This document shows positions 6,015 through 10,194 of a stretch of 10,194 nt of DNA, one piece after another. This DNA is from Actinomycetota bacterium (GTDB taxonomy: Bacteria > Actinomycetota > Thermoleophilia > Gaiellales > Gaiellaceae). The notes below the pieces were generated by a model. The model was not told the origin of the DNA and did not search any database. It worked only from the letters and a program-made list of their open reading frames with translations. A program made the position numbers and the translations under genes. Within the stretch, counting starts at the first letter, position 1. Every line of letters starts with the position of its first letter. The stretch covers positions 1-10,194 of the forward strand of contig JACDAS010000342.1 in assembly GCA_013695295.1 (NCBI GenBank). The letters run 5' to 3'.

Positions 6015-6674
6015 TCAACCGACGACGGTCGGCTGCACGCCGGTCTGGAAGGCATTGCCGTGTCGGACGTAGCACATCGAGCTGTGCGAGTTCGAGAACT
6101 CGTACTCGATCGGGCCGCGCGCGACCAGCCGCGTGGCAAGAGCGGTCTCGGCCTCCTCCTGCTCGTTCGTGTACTCGAACCCGTTGGGAATCCGGACGAG
6201 CACGCGGTACGGGTCGGGCGGATCGATCCCGCGCAGCGTGTCGACCTCGGTCTCGAGCACGTCCCCGGCCTTGACCCGCCCCTTCCGCGCCTCGAGGTCG
6301 AACTCGAACTCGAAGGGGACGAACTGCGGCTCGTGGACGGTCGGGCAGACGAACGCGAAGATCTCGAAGAGGCTATCGCCCTGCTGCCCGCTCATGACCT
6401 GGAGCAGTGCCTCGCGCTGCTCGTCGCTCGCCCGCTCGTCGATCAGCGGCAGGATCTCACCGTTTCCCTCGTGAATCGGGCCGGGCCAGCGGACGACGGC
6501 CGCGAAGCTGAGGCCGCTCAGCTCGACGTCGCCGAAGTGGCCCTTGTCGATTCGCATGGCGCCCATGCCCTCGCAATGACCCTGTGTCGGATCCTGGTTG
6601 AAGTCACAGGGGCAACCCGGGTCGCAGTTGCAGTTCTTGTACCAGGGTCCCTCCATGTACCACTCGGTAGGCAT
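6015..6674 (-). CDS. DUF1326 Cys-rich protein
   Basis: This 219-residue protein belongs to the DUF1326 family. The N-terminus MPTEWYMEGPWYKNCNCDPGCPCDF holds C15, C17, C21 and C23 in a CxCxxxCxC arrangement, followed by GHCEGM (C34). Further cysteines are C110 and C201 near the C-terminus, within NSHSSMCYVRHG. No signal peptide or membrane segment is seen, so the product is probably soluble. The cluster suggests metal (possibly copper or zinc) or thiol chemistry, but that is inference; the family is uncharacterised as far as I know. The ATG at 6674 is fixed by GGAAGGAG 4 nt upstream. It is first in a likely two-gene operon with the DUF2182 membrane protein and is divergent from the amidohydrolase, 68 bp away. 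Confidence 0.92.
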   Translation of the reverse strand: MPTEWYMEGPWYKNCNCDPGCPCDFNQDPTQGHCEGMGAMRIDKGHFGDVELSGLSFAAVVRWPGPIHEGNGEILPLIDERASDEQREALLQVMSGQQGDSLFEIFAFVCPTVHEPQFVPFEFEFDLEARKGRVKAGDVLETEVDTLRGIDPPDPYRVLVRIPNGFEYTNEQEEAETALATRLVARGPIEYEFSNSHSSMCYVRHGNAFQTGVQPTVVG

Positions 6675-6678
6675 AGTG

Positions 6679-6686
6679 CTCCTTCC
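6679..6686 (-). promoter_or_regulatory. Strong Shine-Dalgarno for DUF1326 (GGAAGGAG)
   Basis: On the minus strand GGAAGGAG ends 4 nt before the ATG at 6674. It is the best ribosome binding site in the window and contrasts with the leaderless-looking starts of nearby genes. Confidence 0.75.
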
Positions 6687-6710
6687 GGATCGAGTGACCC
6701 CGCGAGCGTG

Positions 6711-6739
6711 AGTCTGCGCTCCCGCGGAACTACAGTCAA
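6711..6739 (-). promoter_or_regulatory. Candidate promoter for DUF1326-DUF2182 operon
   Basis: On the minus strand TTGACT (6739-6734) and CAGACT (6716-6711) are separated by 17 nt, close to a -35/-10 pair. It would start transcription about 30 nt before the ATG, leaving a leader with room for the strong Shine-Dalgarno. CAGACT misses the first T of TANNNT, so confidence is limited. It overlaps the plus-strand hexamer at 6731-6736. Confidence 0.35.
6731..6736 (+). promoter_or_regulatory. Candidate -10 element (TACAGT) for leaderless amidohydrolase
   Basis: TACAGT fits TANNNT and lies 6 nt before the GTG at 6743, placing the transcription start at the start codon. No Shine-Dalgarno site precedes the GTG and no clear -35 is seen. 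Confidence 0.45.
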
Positions 6740-6742
6740 GCC

Positions 6743-8284
6743 GTGATCCTCGAGAACGGCGTCATTCGCACGATGGAGCGCTCGCTTCCCGTCGTCCGCG
6801 CGCTGCCGATCGCGGGGTCGCTCGTGGCCGGCGGCGTCGGCACCCACGAGACCGCGCTGCCGAGCCCCGAGCGGGTCGACCTGGGGCGCCGCTGCGTCCT
6901 GCCCGGCTTCACCGACTCGCACGTGCACTTTCCGACCTGGGCGCTCGCGCAGCGGCAGGTGCGGCTCGAGGGAGCGCGCACCCTGGAGGAGACGCTCGCG
7001 CGGGTGCGCCAGGCGTCCGACCAGGCCCCGGGCGGGCGCTGGCTGCTCGGCCACGGGTGGCGGAGCGGCGACTGGTCGCCCGTCGTCGAGCCGACACGGG
7101 AGGCGCTCGACGCCGTCACCGGCGCCAGGCCCGCAGCGCTCCTCGCGCGCGACTACCACTCGCTGTGGGTGAACAGCGCTGCCCTCGCGCTGGCGGACGG
7201 CGAGCTCGAGGCTCACGGTGGCGTGGTCGAGCGCGACGCGCGCGGCGAGCCGACGGGCGTGCTCCGGGAGCAGGCCGCCTGGCGATTCAAGGAGCGCCTC
7301 GTCCAGGTCTCCGACGACGAGTACGTCGAGGCGATGCACGTGGGTGTCCGGCTTGCGAACGCGCGCGGCGTCACAGCCGTGCACGACAAGGACGGCTGGC
7401 TCGGCGCGCCGCGGCTCTGGCGGCGCCTGGCCGAGGAGCACGGACTCACGCTGCGGGTCTGGCAGTCGCTCCCGCACGAGCACCTCGACCACCTGGTCGA
7501 GCTCGGGCTGCCGCCGAGACTCGGCGACGATCTACTGCGGGTCGGCTACCTGAAGGTGTTCATGGACGGAACTCTCGGCTCGGCCACCGCCCGCCTGCTC
7601 GACGGCTCCGGGGTCGAGATCACGACCGCCGCGGAGCTCGAGCAGATCGTGCGCCGCGCCGCGCTCGCGGGCTGGCCGGTCGCGGTTCACGCGATCGGCG
7701 ACGCCGCGAACCGCGACGCGCTCGACGCCTTCGAGGCGACGCAGCCGGTGTGGCGGCCACGCGGGCTGCGGCCGCGGATCGAGCACGCGCAGCTGCTGGC
7801 CCCGGGCGACGCCCACCGCTTCGCGCGCCTCGGCGTCGCTGCCTCGGTGCAGTTCAGCCATGCGCCCTCGGATCGCGATCTCGCCGACCGGCTCTGGGCC
7901 GGAGCGACCGGCCGTGCCTACGCCTACAGGACGCTGCTCGACGCGGGGGCCGTCGTCGCGAACGGCTCCGATGCCCCGATCGAGGAGCTCGACCCGCTCC
8001 TTGGCCTCCGAGCCGGCGTGCTCCGGACGCTCGACGACCGCCCCGCCTGGCATCCCGAGCAAGCCGTCGCCGTCCAGGAGGCGCTAGAGGCGACGACGGT
8101 CTCGCCGGCGTGGCTCGCCGGCGACGAGCGGCGGCGGGGAAAGCTCCTCCCGGGCTACCTCGCAGACCTCGTCGTGCTCGACCGCGATCCCGTCGAGTGC
8201 GACCTCGAGGAGCTCCTTGAGCTCAGGGTTGTCGCGACGATGCTCGGCGGCCGCTGGGTTTCCAACCCACCCCCCTGGGACTGA
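6743..8284 (+). CDS. Amidohydrolase family 3 protein (YtcJ-like)
   Basis: This 513-residue metal-dependent hydrolase has the composite beta-sandwich plus TIM barrel of the amidohydrolase superfamily. Visible metal-site motifs are GFTDSHVH (H60, H62), GYLKVFMDGTLGS with the probable carboxylated bridging lysine K271, AVHAIGD (H316), IEHAQLL (H348) and VANGSDAPIEELDP with D410. The C-terminal part, GKLLPGYLADLVVLDRDP, closes the sandwich domain that the N-terminal ILENGVIRTM begins. These are the marks of the YtcJ-like, amidohydrolase-3 subgroup, whose members act on C-N bonds of varied compounds; the substrate is not readable here. The start is a GTG at 6743 with a TACAGT 6 nt upstream. It ends 6 bp from the convergent PHP gene, and no typical terminator fits in that gap. 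Confidence 0.93.
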   Translation: MILENGVIRTMERSLPVVRALPIAGSLVAGGVGTHETALPSPERVDLGRRCVLPGFTDSHVHFPTWALAQRQVRLEGARTLEETLARVRQASDQAPGGRWLLGHGWRSGDWSPVVEPTREALDAVTGARPAALLARDYHSLWVNSAALALADGELEAHGGVVERDARGEPTGVLREQAAWRFKERLVQVSDDEYVEAMHVGVRLANARGVTAVHDKDGWLGAPRLWRRLAEEHGLTLRVWQSLPHEHLDHLVELGLPPRLGDDLLRVGYLKVFMDGTLGSATARLLDGSGVEITTAAELEQIVRRAALAGWPVAVHAIGDAANRDALDAFEATQPVWRPRGLRPRIEHAQLLAPGDAHRFARLGVAASVQFSHAPSDRDLADRLWAGATGRAYAYRTLLDAGAVVANGSDAPIEELDPLLGLRAGVLRTLDDRPAWHPEQAVAVQEALEATTVSPAWLAGDERRRGKLLPGYLADLVVLDRDPVECDLEELLELRVVATMLGGRWVSNPPPWD

Positions 8285-8290
8285 CCGCCC

Positions 8291-9052
8291 CTAGCGGCCG
8301 AGCCCGAACCAGCCGCGCCGGCGAGGCTTGCCCTCGGGCCTCGGTGGCAGGGGGCCGTCGTCGAGGATCGCCCGCGGCACCGCGGAGGTGAGCCAGGCCG
8401 CGAGCTCCTCGTCCCCCACGGCCTCGACCGCCGCGGACATCCCGATCGCGCGCACGCCCGGGTGGTGGGCATCGCTCGCGATCAGCTGCGCGAGACCGCG
8501 CTCCACGAGCCGTAGGCCCGCCTCGCGGGAGCTGCGGCCGAGCCTGCCGTCCAGCGAGGCCGCGGTGACCTGGACGAGCGTGCCGGACTCGACGAGGCCC
8601 TCGAGCCGGTCGGGATCAGCCTGGACCTCGCCGTTTCGCTCCGGGTGGGCGAACACCGGCGTGATCCCGGCGAGTCGCAGTCGGAAGAGCCGGTCCGGGA
8701 GGTCGAGCGGCCAGCCGTAGTAGGGACATTCGACGAGGAGGTAGGAGGGGTTGCCGCCGAGGCCGAAGCGGCGCAGGGCGTCCGGCCCGAGGTCGTCGAG
8801 CGCGTCCAGCGCGACCTCCCCGCCCGTTCTCAGGTCGAGTGGCACCCCCGCCCGCTCGAGCTCGGCCCGGACTTCGTCGGCAGCGGCCTCCATCTCCTCG
8901 GGCGTGGTCGGGTAGTCCTCGCGGACGTGCGGGGTCGCGGCGAGCACCTCGATCCCGTCGGCGACGGCGGCGCGGGCGATCTCGACGCTCTCCTCGAGGC
9001 TGCGAGCACCGTCGTCCAGCCCGTGGAGGACGTGCGAGTGGAGGTCGATCAC
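8291..9052 (-). CDS. PHP-domain CpsB/YwqE-type tyrosine-protein phosphatase
   Basis: This 253-residue protein matches the CpsB/CapC/YwqE phosphotyrosine phosphatase family in length and motif order. IDLHSHVLHGLDDGARSLEESVEIARAA (2-29) holds the metal ligands H5 and H7 and the family's DDG; then ATPHV (H42), GGEV (E79), VFAHPERN (H136), QVTAASLDGRLG and IASDAHH (D194, H196). In other bacteria these enzymes dephosphorylate bacterial tyrosine kinases that control capsule or exopolysaccharide export. No kinase or polysaccharide gene is visible here, so its partner is unknown. The C-terminal tail is rich in Arg and Gly. The GTG start at 9052 overlaps the upstream peptidase stop in GTGA; a longer open frame to 9343 would add a non-conserved arginine-rich stretch. 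The overlap suggests translational coupling. Confidence 0.88.
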   Translation of the reverse strand: MIDLHSHVLHGLDDGARSLEESVEIARAAVADGIEVLAATPHVREDYPTTPEEMEAAADEVRAELERAGVPLDLRTGGEVALDALDDLGPDALRRFGLGGNPSYLLVECPYYGWPLDLPDRLFRLRLAGITPVFAHPERNGEVQADPDRLEGLVESGTLVQVTAASLDGRLGRSSREAGLRLVERGLAQLIASDAHHPGVRAIGMSAAVEAVGDEELAAWLTSAVPRAILDDGPLPPRPEGKPRRRGWFGLGR

Positions 9053-10194
9053 CGGGCCGGCAGCTCGGCGAACGCGGCGAAGAGCGCCCGAGCCGTCGCG
9101 ATCCCGAGCGGGAGGTACTCGGCGAGCAGGCGCTCGTTCGGCGAGTGGATGTTCGCGTCCGGGAGGCTGAAGCCGGTGATGATCGTCGGAATCCCCTTGT
9201 CGACGAGCGCGGGGACGATCGGCAGGGTGCCCCCCGAGCGCACGAGCAGTGGCCGCACGCCGAGTGCGCGCTCGAAGGCATCCTGGCCGAGCCTGATCGC
9301 GGCCGCGTCCGGTGGCACGAGCCCCGGCGGTGCCGACGACCACAGCTCGATCTCGACCTCAGCGCCCCCGGGAGCGGAGTCTCGGAGCAGGCGCTCCACC
9401 TCCGGCGCCACGGCCTCCACGGTCTGCCCGGGGGCCAGCCTGATCGAGACGTTCGCCTCGGCCGAGACCGGCAGCACCGTCTTCTGCAGGCGCGGCGAGC
9501 CGCCCTCGAAACCGTTCACGTCGAGCGCGGGCTCGGCGACGGTGCGCCGGTAGAAGTCCTCGGCGGCCCCGGGATCGGACGGGCGGGCTCCCTGGTCGGC
9601 CAGCTCGTCGGCACCGGCGGGTAGCTGAGTCCAGCCGCGCAGCTCCTCCTCGCTCGGCGGCGCGATCCCCACGCGCAGCGGCTCGGGCAGCCGGCCCTCG
9701 CGCGGCAGCACCCCGGCGAGGGTCTGCATCAGCGCATGCGCAGCGTTCAGCGCGGCGCCGCCGTACATGCCGGAGTGCAGGTCGCGCGCGCCGGTGCGGA
9801 CGGTGACGTGGAAGTAGCAGAGTCCGCGAGTGGCGATGCTGAACGCGGGCAGGTCCCGGCGGACCATGCCGCTGTCGAAGATCACGCAGGCGTCGGCGCC
9901 GCGCTCGTCCTGCGCGAGGAAGTCCACGATCGAGTGGCCTCCGATCTCCTCCTCCCCGTCACAGCAGAAGCGCACGTTGACGGGAAGGGCGCTCTCGGCG
10001 GCGAGCTGCTCCGCCGCCTTCAGGAGCATGTAGAGCTGGCCCTTGTCGTCGGCGATGCCGCGCGCGTAGAGGTATTCGCCTCGCTCGGTCAACACGAACG
10101 GCGGCGAGTCCCAGAGCTCGAGCGGGGCCGGGGGCTGGACGTCGAAGTGCCCGTAGCAGATCACCGTCGGCGCGTCGTCGGCGCCGCTCGAGGC
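9049..10194 (-). CDS. M20 family metallo-dipeptidase (5' end outside window)
   Basis: The frame is open to the window edge, giving 381 visible residues; probably some 70-90 N-terminal residues are missing. The first visible motif is ICYGHFDVQPP (H16, D18), followed by ARGIADDKGQ with bridging Asp at D49, the catalytic-glutamate motif DGEEEIGG (E81-E83) and IFDSGM (D107). The lid/dimerisation domain includes TGARDLHSGMYGG, typical of the carnosine-dipeptidase/M20 dipeptidase branch. The final metal histidine is H350 in ANIHSPNERL. All expected two-zinc ligands are present, so it should be active on dipeptides or related amides; the substrate is not determined. It overlaps the CpsB-like PHP gene by 4 nt. 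Confidence 0.93.
   Translation of the reverse strand, partial: ASSGADDAPTVICYGHFDVQPPAPLELWDSPPFVLTERGEYLYARGIADDKGQLYMLLKAAEQLAAESALPVNVRFCCDGEEEIGGHSIVDFLAQDERGADACVIFDSGMVRRDLPAFSIATRGLCYFHVTVRTGARDLHSGMYGGAALNAAHALMQTLAGVLPREGRLPEPLRVGIAPPSEEELRGWTQLPAGADELADQGARPSDPGAAEDFYRRTVAEPALDVNGFEGGSPRLQKTVLPVSAEANVSIRLAPGQTVEAVAPEVERLLRDSAPGGAEVEIELWSSAPPGLVPPDAAAIRLGQDAFERALGVRPLLVRSGGTLPIVPALVDKGIPTIITGFSLPDANIHSPNERLLAEYLPLGIATARALFAAFAELPAR

Noticed and set aside
5978..6139. Longer start for the DUF2182 gene
   Set aside because: The added 54 residues are polar, Arg/Ser-rich and overlap the DUF1326 gene; the GTG at 5977 has a ribosome binding site.
8285..8297. CCGC/GCGG hairpin between the convergent amidohydrolase and PHP ends
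   Set aside because: A four-base-pair stem in such GC-rich DNA is expected by chance.
9053..9343. Longer start for the PHP phosphatase
   Set aside because: The extra 97 residues are Arg-rich, lack conservation-like blocks and lie inside the M20 peptidase; the GTGA overlap gives a natural start.

Overview
The window is very GC-rich and densely coded. Third-position G/C bias is strong, several genes start with GTG, and at least four genes look leaderless, with a TANNNT -10 hexamer 6-8 nt before the start codon. Together with an HhH-GPD protein of the type common in Actinobacteria and the general gene content, this suggests an actinobacterium, possibly of the Thermoleophilia (Gaiellales/Solirubrobacterales). 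That placement is an inference from style and gene content. I see no rRNA, tRNA, CRISPR array, transposase, integrase or phage gene. No gene-free stretch exceeds about 170 bp.

Layout. (1) 3-1447, plus strand: the C-terminal 293 residues of a probably secreted conserved protein, then a small HhH-GPD DNA-glycosylase-like protein. (2) 1582-3358: a PYROXD2/phytoene-desaturase-like FAD oxidoreductase (minus) divergent from a 99-residue glutaredoxin-like protein (plus), with only 25 bp between their GTG starts. (3) 3455-5023, minus: a VOC (glyoxalase-fold) protein followed 9 nt later by an acyl-CoA dehydrogenase; the VOC stop codon also forms part of a -10 element for the dehydrogenase. (4) 5192-6674, minus: a DUF1326 Cys-rich protein followed by a DUF2182 membrane protein, a predicted metal-binding pair. 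Both have Shine-Dalgarno sites, unlike the genes around them. (5) 6743-8284, plus: a leaderless YtcJ-type amidohydrolase. (6) 8291-10194, minus: an M20 dipeptidase (its start lies outside the window) overlapping by 4 nt (GTGA) a CpsB/YwqE-type PHP phosphatase.

The least ordinary signal is a palindromic, Cys-free DNA repeat family seen at two intergenic places (1494-1540 and 5084-5139). A 35-nt core matches at 33 positions in inverted orientation, 3.6 kb apart. It fits a dispersed intergenic (REP-like) repeat better than transposon ends. The DUF1326/DUF2182 pair is the best candidate for a poorly characterised biological system; the remaining genes are ordinary metabolic or housekeeping functions.
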